Part shown: one piece after another, positions 8,336 to 17,533 of the stretch
Position numbering within the stretch: the stretch's first letter is position 1
How the letters are laid out: each line of letters opens with the position of its first letter
NCBI RefSeq assembly: GCF_003347015.1
Contig: NZ_PNFB01000013.1
Location: 1-64,000 of the forward strand
Source: Brachybacterium sp. YJGR34
Lineage (GTDB): Bacteria > Actinomycetota > Actinomycetes > Actinomycetales > Dermabacteraceae
Length of the DNA stretch: 64,000 bases
Direction: 5' to 3'
Translations under genes and position numbers: made by a program
The notes under the pieces: model-generated
The model's database searches: none
Seen by the model: the letters and a program-made list of their open reading frames with translations, nothing else
Told to the model about the DNA's origin: nothing

Positions 8336-9346
8336 TCACTTCTCCCCCGACTTCGCCGCGCGGATGCGCGGATCGACGATGCCGTAGACGATCTCGACGG
8401 CGAAGTTCGCCAGCAGCACCGCCACCGTGATGATCAGCGTGATGGCCTGGATGACGGGATAGTCGTTCGCGGCGATCGCGTTGAACAGCAGCAGCCCGAC
8501 CCCCGGATAGCTGAAGACGAGCTCGGTGATCAGCGCACCGCCCACCAGGGTGCCGATCGCGAGCGCGAGGCCCGTGATCTGCGGGAGCATCGCGTTGCGG
8601 AAGATGTACTGGGTGATCTTCCCGTCCCGGATGCCCATGGCCCGGGCGTAGTTCACGTAGTCCCCGCCCAGCTCGTAGATGGCCATCGAGCGCATGCCCA
8701 CGGCCTGACCGCCGATGAACACGATGACCAGCGACAGGAACGGCAGCCAGTAGTAGCTCAGCGCATCCCAGAAGAAGGCGACGGAGAACTCCGGCGTGAG
8801 TCCCAGGGAGTAGGCGCCGCCGACGGGGAAGAACCCGGTGACCACGGCCAGCAGGTACAGCAGGATGATCGACAGGCAGTAGTACGGCATGGCGGAGAGG
8901 AACAGCGCGGAGGTGAACACCGAGCGGTCCCAGTTCCCGCCGCGGAACGCCGCGATGGCGCCGATGACGTTGCCGAGGATCCAGCCGATGAGGATCGCCG
9001 GCAGCTGCACGGCGATGGACCAGGGCAGCGCGTCGCCGACCAGCTCGTTGACCGAGGCCGGATAGTACGCGAAGGAGGTCCCGAGGTCCCCGCTGAAGAC
9101 GTTGCGGAGGTACGTGAGGAACTGCTGGCCCAGTGACTGGTCGAGACCGAACTCCTGTACGTAGCTCTCATAGATCTGCTTCTGCTGCTCACTGGTGACG
9201 GAGCCTCCGCGCACCAGGTTCGAGACGATGACGTCGACGGGGTTGCCGGGGACGAGCCGCGGCAGCAGGAAGTTCAGGCTCACTGCTGCCGCGAGCGCGA
9301 CCACGTACCACACCGTCTTCTGGGCGATGTAGCGGCCGAGTTTCAC
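8336..9346 (-). CDS. Dpp/Opp-type ABC permease (DppB-like)
   Basis: A 336-residue permease. The N-terminal helix is followed by LLPRLVPGNPVDV, the proline-rich hallmark of DppB proteins, and the C-terminal half contains the loop YVNYARAMGIRDGKI that contacts the ATPases. The protein ends EIVYGIVDPRIRAAKSGEK, close to the DppB consensus VD(P)R(I/V). It is the second gene of the block, 9 bp after the binding protein, and forms the channel with the DppC-like protein. Confidence 0.9.
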   Translation of the reverse strand: MKLGRYIAQKTVWYVVALAAAVSLNFLLPRLVPGNPVDVIVSNLVRGGSVTSEQQKQIYESYVQEFGLDQSLGQQFLTYLRNVFSGDLGTSFAYYPASVNELVGDALPWSIAVQLPAILIGWILGNVIGAIAAFRGGNWDRSVFTSALFLSAMPYYCLSIILLYLLAVVTGFFPVGGAYSLGLTPEFSVAFFWDALSYYWLPFLSLVIVFIGGQAVGMRSMAIYELGGDYVNYARAMGIRDGKITQYIFRNAMLPQITGLALAIGTLVGGALITELVFSYPGVGLLLFNAIAANDYPVIQAITLIITVAVLLANFAVEIVYGIVDPRIRAAKSGEK

Positions 9347-9355
9347 GAGAGGACC

Positions 9356-11179
9356 TCAGCCGCCGATCTTCGTCAGCTGGAAGATCCACTGGTTGCCCGC
9401 GCCGCGGAACATCGGCGGGGCGTAGTCGTTCTCCTCCGTGGGCCAGTTCGCCCAGTTGCTGGCGTTGAACTCGAAGAACTCATCCGGGCGGTACATCAGC
9501 GGGAAGGCCGGCACCTCGGCACGATAGAGATCGTCGAGCGCGACCAGCGCCTCCCTCTTCTCCTCGTCCTCCACTGCCGCGGCCGCATCCTGCAGCAGAT
9601 CGTTGACCTGGTCGTTCTCCCACCTCCCGAAGTTGCGGTAGGCCGTCTCGCCGGGCGGAACCATCTCGACGTTGCTCATCACGTCGCTGAAGCGCTGCCA
9701 CGGCGTGGAGGGCCCGGTGCCGGCCACGTACCAGCAGCACAGATCGAAGTCCCCGTTCTGGATCGCGGTCTGGGTCTGGGCCTGCTGCGGGAAGTTCGTC
9801 GCCGCGTCCACGCCGATCGCCTGGAAGTTCTTCGCCACGATCTCCAGCGCCGCGTTCCAGTCGGTCCAGCCCTGCGGCGTGATGAGCTTCCACGGCCCCA
9901 GCTTCTGACCGTCCTTGGCGTAGATCCCGTCCTCGCCCTTGGCGTAGCCGGCCTCCTCGAGCAGGGACTCCGCCATCGCGGCGTCATAGACCCAGCCGTC
10001 GGCCTCGGCCTTCTCCCGGTCCAGCCACTGGTCCTCGGCGCCGTCCGGGATCACCAGCGAGGCCAGCACCTGCGAGGAATACCCCGACATCGCGGTCTCC
10101 GCGATCGAGGCGTAGTCCACCGCGTGGGCGAGCGCCTTGCGCACCAACGGATCGTCCAGACCCGGCCGGGCGGTGTTCATCATGAGCATCGGCATCGAGC
10201 CGGGGACGTAGTAGGGCTCCTCCTGGAGGTAGGTCCCCACGGGCTTGTCCGCTTCCCACATCTTCCAGATCTGCGGCACGAACTGCTGCATGACGTCGAG
10301 CTCGCCGTTCTGGAACTTGAGGTTGCCGTCCTCATTGGACTTGAAGATCGGGTGGACGATCTTCGAGACCACGGGCAGGCCGCCGTAGAAGTCCTGGCCC
10401 CAGTACTCCTCGAAGCGGGCGAGGATGATCTGGGTCTGGTCGGCGAGCTCGAGGGTGAAGGGGCCCGTGCCGATCGGCTCCATCGTCTCCCAGGAGGCGA
10501 TCGCGTCCCCGCTGTCCGCGGCGGCCTGCTCGAACTGCACCTTCTGGACGATGAACTGCGTGGCCAGCGAGTTCAGCACGGATCCGACGTTCTTGCGGTC
10601 CTGGTTGATCGCGACGGTGATCGTGGTCCCCTCGGCGGTCATCTCGTCCGCCTCGATCCAGAACGAGGCGACGCCCAGGCCCGGATCGATCTTCCCGAGC
10701 TCGAAGGTGTACAGCACGTCGTCGGCCGTGAACTCCGATCCGTCGTGCCAGGTCACGCCCTCCTGGAGGGTGAGGGTGATCGACTCGGTGCCGTTGATCT
10801 CGTGGGTGGCGGCGAGGCCGCCCAGCAGCTCGCCGCTGACGATGTCGAAGCGCAGCAGCGTCTCGTAGAGGTACTGGGCGACATTGCCCGAGGCGGGCCA
10901 CGCGGGCGAGGCGGCGAAGGTGTTGTAGTTGGTGGGCGGGCTCCACTGGAAGCCCGCGATGAACAGATGGTCCGCGGCCTCGCCCGATCGGCCCGCACCT
11001 GCGGATCCGTTGTTGCCGACGCCGACGAGCTCCTCGTCCTCACCCCCGCCGTTCCCGCCTCCGCCGGTCGCTCCGCCGCAGGCCGCGAGGGCCGCGGCGC
11101 CGCCGACCACTCCGGTGGTGGCGAGGAAGCGGCGTCGACTGGTACCGATCGGGATACGGCGCGATGCGCTAGCGGTCAT
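9356..11179 (-). CDS. Family 5 extracellular solute-binding lipoprotein
   Basis: A 607-residue binding protein with a twin-arginine-like leader (SRRRFLATT, residues 14-22) and a lipobox ending at Cys34, followed by a Gly-rich linker. The mature part has the family-5 pattern, with WHDGSEFTADDVLYTFE and PIGTGPF. It captures the substrate outside the cell for the permeases that follow. ATG 11179 puts the signal peptide at the N terminus; a longer frame to 11266 is not needed. It is first in its block, 204 bp after the flavoprotein gene. A second gene at 33757-35580 encodes a 607-residue paralogue, nearly identical in its C-terminal half. From memory, it resembles binding proteins found beside CMD/AhpD genes in other bacteria. 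Confidence 0.9.
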   Translation of the reverse strand: MTASASRRIPIGTSRRRFLATTGVVGGAAALAACGGATGGGGNGGGEDEELVGVGNNGSAGAGRSGEAADHLFIAGFQWSPPTNYNTFAASPAWPASGNVAQYLYETLLRFDIVSGELLGGLAATHEINGTESITLTLQEGVTWHDGSEFTADDVLYTFELGKIDPGLGVASFWIEADEMTAEGTTITVAINQDRKNVGSVLNSLATQFIVQKVQFEQAAADSGDAIASWETMEPIGTGPFTLELADQTQIILARFEEYWGQDFYGGLPVVSKIVHPIFKSNEDGNLKFQNGELDVMQQFVPQIWKMWEADKPVGTYLQEEPYYVPGSMPMLMMNTARPGLDDPLVRKALAHAVDYASIAETAMSGYSSQVLASLVIPDGAEDQWLDREKAEADGWVYDAAMAESLLEEAGYAKGEDGIYAKDGQKLGPWKLITPQGWTDWNAALEIVAKNFQAIGVDAATNFPQQAQTQTAIQNGDFDLCCWYVAGTGPSTPWQRFSDVMSNVEMVPPGETAYRNFGRWENDQVNDLLQDAAAAVEDEEKREALVALDDLYRAEVPAFPLMYRPDEFFEFNASNWANWPTEENDYAPPMFRGAGNQWIFQLTKIGG

Positions 11180-11309
11180 GGCAGACCTGCCTCTCTGTGT
11201 CCGCTCCGTCCACGGAGCGCGGATCGACGGTGATCCGTTGCACAGATTGAACCTCCCGGCCGCCAAAAACTTCCATCGGTAGCCGTTACGGAAGAATAAC
11301 GATTGTGGG

Positions 11310-11359
11310 CCAGGTCACGTGTGAAACGTTTGCGCCCGCGGTTCCTGGACGTGACCTGG
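11310..11359 (-). other. Long inverted repeat between the two transporter blocks
   Basis: A perfect 11-bp inverted repeat, CCAGGTCACGT at 11310-11320 and ACGTGACCTGG at 11349-11359, separated by 28 bases that include the palindrome AAACGTTT. It lies just after the flavoprotein stop and about 130 bp before the binding-protein start. It could be a terminator or attenuator for the upstream block, or a paired operator. No strong U-tract follows it on the minus strand. Confidence 0.5.
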
Positions 11360-11383
11360 ACCGGACCTTCGGCGGCGTGCCGG

Positions 11384-13279
11384 TCAGACCCCCGCGCCGA
11401 TGCGTGCGCGCGCCAGGATCTGCTTCGCCGCGACGTCCGCTCCGGCCAGCAGCGGCGAGGGCACGCCCGGCGTCGCGCCGATGGCGCTGCCGGGCTGGGT
11501 GCTCTGGGCGGGGATGCCCAGGACCACCACCGACTCGTCGACGGTGCCGTCGGCGGCGACCAGGTTGTGCCCGGACAGGACCTCCTCGCCGAGGACGGCC
11601 CCGGTGGCCTCCATGCTCGGCGTCGGCACACCGTCGACGGCGTGCAGTCGGGCGCGGCCGGTCCCGAGCAGCGAGCGCAGCAGTGGATCGCTGGTCTCCG
11701 GGATCCGCCCCTTGGACATGCGGGTCTCCAGCAGCACGCGGGAGCTCGCCGTACGACCGGTGATCGCCGAGGAGGCGCGGAACTCGCCCGCGGCGGCGTC
11801 GGCCTCGATCCGCGTCTCGGGGCCGAGGAGCTCGATCACCCCGGCCTCGACGAGCGCGAGGACCAGGCGCGTGCGCTCCGCGGGCGGGCCGGAGGCGAGC
11901 GCGAGGGAATCTCCGTCGAACCAGCCCAGCACGTCCTCGGCGAGGGAGGCGCCGTGGAAGGCACCGCCGCCGGAGAGCTTCCCGACACGCCGGCGCAGCG
12001 CGCCCATCGCGCCGTTGACCGCGGCCCGCGGATGGCGCCAGGGATCGGACAGGGAACCGAGCTCGTCCTCGACCAGACGCTCGACCAGCTGCGCCCACTC
12101 CTCGGGGGTGACCTGCTCGCCATGGGTGGGGCGGTGCAGCTCGTCCAGGGTCCACGTCCAGCGGGGATCCCCGATGGCCGCCTCGAGGACCGCATCGACC
12201 TCCTCCGCCGTGTCCGCCTCGTCGAGCGCGCTCATCCAACGGCCGCAGACGGCCGCCGGGGCCAGCTCGGTCAGCGCCTCGAGGTAGACGCGCGCGAACT
12301 CGCGGCCGAGGATCGGCCACACCTCGGCGGCGAAGTCGACGCCTCCGCGCGCGAGCAGATCGTCGAACCATTCGTCGCGGGCCCAGCGCGGCACGAACGG
12401 CCGCACGGAGCGACCGCCGTCCGGCTTGGAGCGGTAGGGCACCCCGCGCCGGGAGCCCACCAGCAGGTGCGGCTCCCGGCCGGAGCGGCGATAGCGCAGC
12501 CGCCCGGTGGGATCGCCCGGGACCTCGGTGACCTCTCCGCCCCAGGCGGCCGCGAGCTGGCCGACGACGTCGAAGAAGTTCGCGCCCAGGCCGCGGACCA
12601 GGACGGTCTCGCCCGCGGGGAGGCCGGTGTACGAGCGTTCCGCGGGCATGCCGGGCTCGACGTACCGCAGGCCGAGGCGCTCGGCGAACTCCACCAGGTG
12701 CGCCACCTGGGGCGAGCGCAGCGACTGGACCATGCCCTGCGCGAGGACCACCGTCGCACCGGACAGCCGGCGCCCGTCCGCGAGCACCACGGCGGACCCG
12801 TGCTCCGTGCGCTCGATGTCCACGGCCGTGCCGAGGTGCTCGTCGACCTCGACGTTGCCGGTCGCGATCGCGGCCTCGAGCTGGTCGCGGTAGTAGACGC
12901 CCTGCAGGCGACGCGTGGGGAAGGAGGCGCCGGTCAGCGCCGAGGCCTCCTGCACCACCCACTCCCCCGCGCGGTGGTGCCCGTCGGCGCGGACCCGGCG
13001 GGCCCAGTCCACGAGGTCGGGTCCGGGCGCGGACGGTCCGGTCATCGGCGTCGAGTCGTCGGGATGGACGGTGGTGGAGTCGGCCTGGGTGTTGTTGAGG
13101 TACTCGGCGGGCTGGTCGACGAGCCAGGTGGCGCCGGGGCCGATGGCGAGGGCGTCGACGACGGCCAGGCGCGCAGGCGCGCCCTGCGTCACCGCGATGC
13201 GCGCGGCGGTGCGCAGCACGGTGGCCACGCCCCGCGGGCCGCCGCCCACGATCACCGCATCGTAGGTCGGGTCCGTCAT
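11384..13279 (-). CDS. FAD/NAD(P)-binding flavoprotein
   Basis: A 631-residue protein opening YDAVIVGGGPRGVAT; the FAD-binding GGGPRG is at residues 12-17. A second conserved stretch, TVVLAQGMVQSLRSP, and LVRGLGANFFDVVGQLA look like the NAD(P)-binding part. The layout resembles the FAD-NAD(P)-binding group that includes ornithine/lysine hydroxylase relatives, but the substrate is unknown. No signal peptide is present, so it is cytoplasmic. Its ATG overlaps the stop of the siderophore-type ATPase gene by four bases, so it is coupled to iron-type uptake. Possible roles are oxidation of the imported compound or reductive release of a bound metal; neither is proven. Confidence 0.8.
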   Translation of the reverse strand: MTDPTYDAVIVGGGPRGVATVLRTAARIAVTQGAPARLAVVDALAIGPGATWLVDQPAEYLNNTQADSTTVHPDDSTPMTGPSAPGPDLVDWARRVRADGHHRAGEWVVQEASALTGASFPTRRLQGVYYRDQLEAAIATGNVEVDEHLGTAVDIERTEHGSAVVLADGRRLSGATVVLAQGMVQSLRSPQVAHLVEFAERLGLRYVEPGMPAERSYTGLPAGETVLVRGLGANFFDVVGQLAAAWGGEVTEVPGDPTGRLRYRRSGREPHLLVGSRRGVPYRSKPDGGRSVRPFVPRWARDEWFDDLLARGGVDFAAEVWPILGREFARVYLEALTELAPAAVCGRWMSALDEADTAEEVDAVLEAAIGDPRWTWTLDELHRPTHGEQVTPEEWAQLVERLVEDELGSLSDPWRHPRAAVNGAMGALRRRVGKLSGGGAFHGASLAEDVLGWFDGDSLALASGPPAERTRLVLALVEAGVIELLGPETRIEADAAAGEFRASSAITGRTASSRVLLETRMSKGRIPETSDPLLRSLLGTGRARLHAVDGVPTPSMEATGAVLGEEVLSGHNLVAADGTVDESVVVLGIPAQSTQPGSAIGATPGVPSPLLAGADVAAKQILARARIGAGV

Positions 13280-14130
13280 CGGGCCGCGACCGGGAGCTTC
13301 TCGGCCCGGAGCGGGTCGTCGGCCTCGAGCTCGCCGAGCCGCGCGCCGGTCCGCGTGAACCCGTCCGCGTCCACGCGCGGGCGCACCTCGACGGCGTCCT
13401 CGCGCGCGGCGACCTCGACGTCGACCTCGTAGACGGTGCGCAGGGTCGGGGCCTGAAGGGCCTCGGCCGGGCTGCCGTCGGCGATCAGCCGACCCCCGTG
13501 CAGCACCACGATCTGGTCGCAGTAGCGGGCGGCGTGGTTGAGATCGTGGATCGCGATGAGCGCGCTGATGCCCTCCTCGCGGGTGATCTGCCGGACGAGC
13601 TGCAGGGTCTCGATCTGGTAGCGCAGGTCCAGGGCGGAGGTGGGCTCGTCCAGCAGCAGCACGCGGGTCTCCTGGGCGAGGGCGCGGGCGATGAGCGCGC
13701 GCTGCGCCTGGCCGCCGGAGAGCTCCGAGAGCGAGCGATCGGCGATGTCGACCAGACCCATGCGCACGATCGCGTCCTCGACCACCGCGCGGTCGTGCGC
13801 GGTGGGAACGAGGCCGAAGTGCGGAGTGCGTCCCAGCATCACGGCCTCGCGGACGGTCAGGTCGAAGGGCGCGTCGCCGGCCTGCGGCACGTAGCCCACG
13901 ACCTTGGCGAGCTCCCGGCGGGCCAGGCCCCGGGTGTCCCGGCCCTCGACGCGGACGGTGCCGCTGCGCGCGCGATGCACCCCGGCGATGGCCTTGACCA
14001 AGGTGGACTTGCCGGAGCCGTTGGGGCCCAGCAGCGCGCAGAAGGCACCGGAGTCGACCTCGAGCGAGATGTCCTCGAGGACCGGGCGCTTGCCGTAGGA
14101 GAAGGAGAGGTTCTCGATGGAGAGGCTCAC
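13276..14130 (-). CDS. Siderophore-type ABC transporter ATP-binding protein (FepC/FecE-like)
   Basis: A 284-residue ATPase. Walker A GPNGSGKST is at residues 35-43, the signature LSGGQAQRALIARAL follows, and Walker B is LLLDEPTSALD. The close match to the FepC/FecE branch (HDLNHAARYCDQIVVLHGG) indicates uptake of an iron-siderophore, heme or cobalamin-like ligand. The GTG start at 14130 overlaps the permease stop (GTGA), with GAAGGA upstream. A C-terminal tail of about 30 residues beyond the family core is acidic and has no recognised role. Confidence 0.9.
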   Translation of the reverse strand: MSLSIENLSFSYGKRPVLEDISLEVDSGAFCALLGPNGSGKSTLVKAIAGVHRARSGTVRVEGRDTRGLARRELAKVVGYVPQAGDAPFDLTVREAVMLGRTPHFGLVPTAHDRAVVEDAIVRMGLVDIADRSLSELSGGQAQRALIARALAQETRVLLLDEPTSALDLRYQIETLQLVRQITREEGISALIAIHDLNHAARYCDQIVVLHGGRLIADGSPAEALQAPTLRTVYEVDVEVAAREDAVEVRPRVDADGFTRTGARLGELEADDPLRAEKLPVAAR

Positions 14131-15230
14131 TGCAGGGAGTTCCTTCGCGTGAGGATGAGATAGATGAACACGGGACCGCCGATGAAGGCGACCACGATGC
14201 CGACGGGCACCACCGCGGGAGCGATGACGGTGCGGCCCACGGCGTCGGCGACCAGCAGCAGGAGTCCGCCGGAGAGGGCGGCGAAGGGCAGCAGGTGGCG
14301 GTGATCGGCGCCGATGGCCAGGCGCGCGATGTGCGGGCCGACGAGCCCCACGAAGCCGATGATGCCGCAGAACGAGACGACCACCGCGGCGAGGGTCACC
14401 GACAGGCCGATCAGTCCGATGCGCAGCGGCCCCACGTTGACGCCGAAGCTGCGGGCCGCGTCGTCGCCCGCGAAGGCGATGGCGTTGAGGTCCTTGGAGA
14501 AGTACAGCGTCACGGGGATGGCGATGAGGGTGACGACCCCGACGATGAGCACGTCGCTCCACACCGCATCGTTCACCGAGCCGAAGGTCCAGCGGATGAT
14601 CGCCTGGAGGGTGTTCTCGTTCGCGGTGAACTGGAGCGCCGAGGTGAGGGCCTCAAAGATCTGGGTCATCGCGATGCCGAGCAGCAGCAGGGTCGCCACC
14701 GCCATGCGGCGCGCGGTGGCGATGCCGAGCACCACCGCGGAGACGGCCAGCGCCATCACCATGGCGCCGGCGATGGTGGCCCAGGCCGGCAGCTGGTTGG
14801 TGCCGGCGAGGGTGATCACGAGCGCCGCGCCGAAGGCGGCCGCCGGGGAGACGCCCAGGGTGAAGGGGCTGACCAGCGGGTTGCGCAGCAGGCCCTGCAT
14901 GAGGACGCCGGAGACGGAGAGCGCGGCGCCGGCGCTGAAGGCGAGCAGCACGCGCGGAAGGCGCAGCTGGGTGATCACCGCGTAGGTGGAGGCGAAGTCC
15001 GCGCTGATCGTGCCGCCGAGGATGCTCAGCCGGATCGAGCGGACCACGTCACCGAGCCCCAGGCCCGCGGTGCCGATGGTCACGGAGATCAGCACGGCGA
15101 GGACGGAGACGACGGCGCCGAGGGCGAGCACGAGAGTCTTGCGCAGCTCGCCGCGGCGGGCGCGCTCGGCACCGGTGCGCTCGGGGGTCGGTGCACCGGA
15201 GGGGCGGGGGCGGTCGATGGTGGCGGTCAT
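14127..15230 (-). CDS. FecCD-family iron-type ABC permease
   Basis: A 367-residue permease with about ten hydrophobic helices. The family signatures are GVLMQGLLRNPLVSPFTLGVS, near residue 108, and GIIGFVGLVGPHIARLAIGADHR, the conserved cytoplasmic loop. It forms the membrane channel for the lipoprotein at 15227 and the ATPase at 13276. Only one FecCD permease gene is present, so it probably works as a homodimer, unlike FecC/FecD pairs. It overlaps both neighbours by four bases. A basic, proline-rich N-terminal tail precedes the first helix. Confidence 0.92.
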   Translation of the reverse strand: MTATIDRPRPSGAPTPERTGAERARRGELRKTLVLALGAVVSVLAVLISVTIGTAGLGLGDVVRSIRLSILGGTISADFASTYAVITQLRLPRVLLAFSAGAALSVSGVLMQGLLRNPLVSPFTLGVSPAAAFGAALVITLAGTNQLPAWATIAGAMVMALAVSAVVLGIATARRMAVATLLLLGIAMTQIFEALTSALQFTANENTLQAIIRWTFGSVNDAVWSDVLIVGVVTLIAIPVTLYFSKDLNAIAFAGDDAARSFGVNVGPLRIGLIGLSVTLAAVVVSFCGIIGFVGLVGPHIARLAIGADHRHLLPFAALSGGLLLLVADAVGRTVIAPAVVPVGIVVAFIGGPVFIYLILTRRNSLQ

Positions 15231-16291
15231 GCTGCGGGTCCCTGCACGTAGTCGGCGGCGTCGGTGAGCTCGGTGTCCTGGAACTCGGTCACCCAGCGGG
15301 CGAGGTACTCGTCGGGGTCGACGTCCTCGAGCTCGGCGGGATGCAGCCAGGTGCCGAGGTAGAGCGCGCCCAGGGACTTGCCCAGAGCGCTCGTGGCCCA
15401 GCCGTTGGCGACGGCGACGGCCCCGTCGGTCACGGCCGTCATCCCGCTCCAGCCGGGCCGGGAGGCGATGTCCTCGCGCAGCTGCTCGAAGCGGTCCACC
15501 GGCTCCGCGGAGGGCTCGAACTCGTGAACGACGAACTGCGGGTCACGCAGCACCACCTCGGAGGGGTCCACGGTCAGCTCCTCCTGGGCATCGCCCCCGG
15601 AGGCGTCGTCGAAGATGTTCGAGCCGCCGGCGGCCAGGATCATGGCATGGAAGCCGGATCCGGGCAGCGTGGTGAGGTACGGCTCGACGGTCTCGAAGTA
15701 CACCGGGACCGGCTCGACGTCCGCGAGCCGCTCCTCGAGCAGGGAGGAGATCTCCGCGCGGAAGTCGAGCACGGTCTGCGCGCCGTCCTGGGCGCCGAAC
15801 ACCTCGCCGAGCAGGGTGAGGGTCTCCTCCACCACGTCGGTGTCCCAGGCGGTGGCCACCACGAGCGGGATCCCGAAGGGCTCCAGCTGCTCCTCGGCCT
15901 CCTGCCAGACGGCGTTGCGCGGGAGGATCACGACGTCGGGCTGCAGCTCGGCGATGGCCTCGTAGTTGAGCTGGTCGAGGCCCTCGGCGATGACCTGGTC
16001 CTCCTCGATGGGGAGGTAGGGCAGACGGTCGAGGCTGGCGCGGTCCACGCCCACCACGCGATCGCCCGCCCCGAGGGCGCGGAGGAACTCGTTGGTGTAG
16101 CTGTTGACGACCACGGCGGTCTGCGCGGGGCCCGGGAGGGTGACCTCGCGGCCCTGGTCGTCGGTGACGGTGAGCGGCTCCGCCGCCGCCTCCTCGCCCT
16201 CGACGGTGACCTCGCCGCAGGCGGCGAGTCCCAGGACGGGCAGGGCGGCAAGGGCGCCGAGGAGGGAGCGGCGGCGAAGGATGCTGGTCAT
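15227..16291 (-). CDS. Iron-siderophore-type ABC substrate-binding lipoprotein
   Basis: A 354-residue type III (FhuD/BtuF-like) binding protein. The leader contains RRRSLLGALAALPVLGLAAC with the lipid-anchor Cys near residue 25. The mature part has the family pattern: TVTDDQGREVTLPGP at the start, then GDRVVGVDRA, ELQPDVVILP and a rigid helical linker. It delivers ligand to the FecCD permease whose start it overlaps by four bases. It lies 39 bp after the AhpD-like gene, so the five genes from 17533 to 11384 are probably one transcript. No IdeR/DtxR box was recognised upstream. Confidence 0.9.
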   Translation of the reverse strand: MTSILRRRSLLGALAALPVLGLAACGEVTVEGEEAAAEPLTVTDDQGREVTLPGPAQTAVVVNSYTNEFLRALGAGDRVVGVDRASLDRLPYLPIEEDQVIAEGLDQLNYEAIAELQPDVVILPRNAVWQEAEEQLEPFGIPLVVATAWDTDVVEETLTLLGEVFGAQDGAQTVLDFRAEISSLLEERLADVEPVPVYFETVEPYLTTLPGSGFHAMILAAGGSNIFDDASGGDAQEELTVDPSEVVLRDPQFVVHEFEPSAEPVDRFEQLREDIASRPGWSGMTAVTDGAVAVANGWATSALGKSLGALYLGTWLHPAELEDVDPDEYLARWVTEFQDTELTDAADYVQGPAA

Positions 16292-16330
16292 GAGTCCTCG
16301 ATGGGGGTGCGTGGGGAAGGCTGGGGGCCG

Positions 16331-17533
16331 TCAGGCGGTCTCGTCGGGGAACGACGGCTCGCCGAGGCTGAGCATGAGGCGGTTGGCCCAGGCGAAGAAG
16401 GCGGCGGCGGTGACGAGATCGGTCGCCTCCTCCACCGTGAGCTCCAGCGCCGTGAGCGACTGCGCCCAGGCGTCGTCGGCGAGGGGCCGCGGACGGGAGA
16501 GCTCCGCGGCGGCGGAGATCACGCCCGCCCAGCGCGGGTCCTGCCGGGCGCCGAGGGGTGCGAGGTCCGCGGCGATCCAGTCCTCGTCCCGCTCGAGCGG
16601 GGCGGCGAGCAGGGCGTCGACATCGTCGGGCCGCTTGGCGAATCCGGCCGCCTTGCGGGCATGGACGGAGGCGCAGTAGATGCAGTCGTTGACCCGGCTG
16701 GTCGCAGCGGCGGCGAGCTCCCGCTCCGCCTTGGGGAGGCCGTCGCGGGGCAGGAAGATCGCATTGTCCAGGGCGCTGCGGGCGGCGGTGATGCCGGGGG
16801 TCAGCGAGAGCATGCGGAAGTAGACGCTGTTGGTGCTGGCCTTGGAGGCGAAGGAGGCGCGCTGGACCTCGGTGAGCTCCTCCTCGGTGGGCACCGCTAC
16901 CCACGGCTCCCACTGGAGCACCTCGCGCGTGAAGTGCGCCGGGCGGGTGCGTCCCGTGCCGGTGGTCCCTCCGTGCTCGGCGCGGCGGCCTCGGGTGCGC
17001 AGGACCCGGGCAGGGGCATCGGCCGAGGGATGGGAGGCGCCGTGCAGGGCCGCGAGGCCCGCGACCAAACGCTGGAGGTAGCTCTCGAAGGAGACCAGCT
17101 GGCTGACCAGCACCGCGGTGGGCACCGCGACCCCGGCGGCGGCGAGGCGGTCCTGATCGGCGGCGGTGGTCAGCGCCGGGGAGACGGACAGCAGGTCCAC
17201 GTGGTCCCGCAGCGCCTGCACGGTCTCCACCGCGAGGCCGTGGACGGGCTCGGCGATCGGGTCCGCTGCCAGCAGGCGCGCATCGGCGCCCTGGGAGCGG
17301 TGCCAGTCGGCCAGCGCACCGCTGCCCTGCCACTCGGCGGTCAGGGCGGCCAGGGCATGGCGCACCGGGGAGGGCAGGGGCTGATCCCCCCGGTACAGCG
17401 CGTCATAGGCCTCGCGGGTGCGCTCGAGGACCTCGGGCCGCAGCGCGGTGAGGACCTCCCGACCCTCGGCGGTGTCGGTGAGGACGGCGGCGAGGATCTG
17501 GTGGGCGTCGAGGGCGGTGGTCGCAACAGACAT
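16331..17533 (-). CDS. Fused CMD/alkylhydroperoxidase-like protein
   Basis: A 400-residue protein with two related AhpD/CMD-like halves. The N-terminal half (about 1-165) lacks a CxxC pair. A low-complexity linker follows (about 165-200). The C-terminal half begins FTREVLQWEPW and carries the AhpD redox motif CIYCASVH, with Cys284, Cys287 and His291. From memory, the two halves correspond to separate proteins in other bacteria (CMD protein Avi_7170-type and alkylhydroperoxidase Avi_7169-type) that sit beside family-5 ABC transporters, as here. Its activity is probably thiol-based peroxidase or a related redox reaction. It is the first gene of the siderophore-type block. CATAAG 9 bases before the ATG suggests a very short leader or none. 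Confidence 0.85.
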   Translation of the reverse strand: MSVATTALDAHQILAAVLTDTAEGREVLTALRPEVLERTREAYDALYRGDQPLPSPVRHALAALTAEWQGSGALADWHRSQGADARLLAADPIAEPVHGLAVETVQALRDHVDLLSVSPALTTAADQDRLAAAGVAVPTAVLVSQLVSFESYLQRLVAGLAALHGASHPSADAPARVLRTRGRRAEHGGTTGTGRTRPAHFTREVLQWEPWVAVPTEEELTEVQRASFASKASTNSVYFRMLSLTPGITAARSALDNAIFLPRDGLPKAERELAAAATSRVNDCIYCASVHARKAAGFAKRPDDVDALLAAPLERDEDWIAADLAPLGARQDPRWAGVISAAAELSRPRPLADDAWAQSLTALELTVEEATDLVTAAAFFAWANRLMLSLGEPSFPDETA

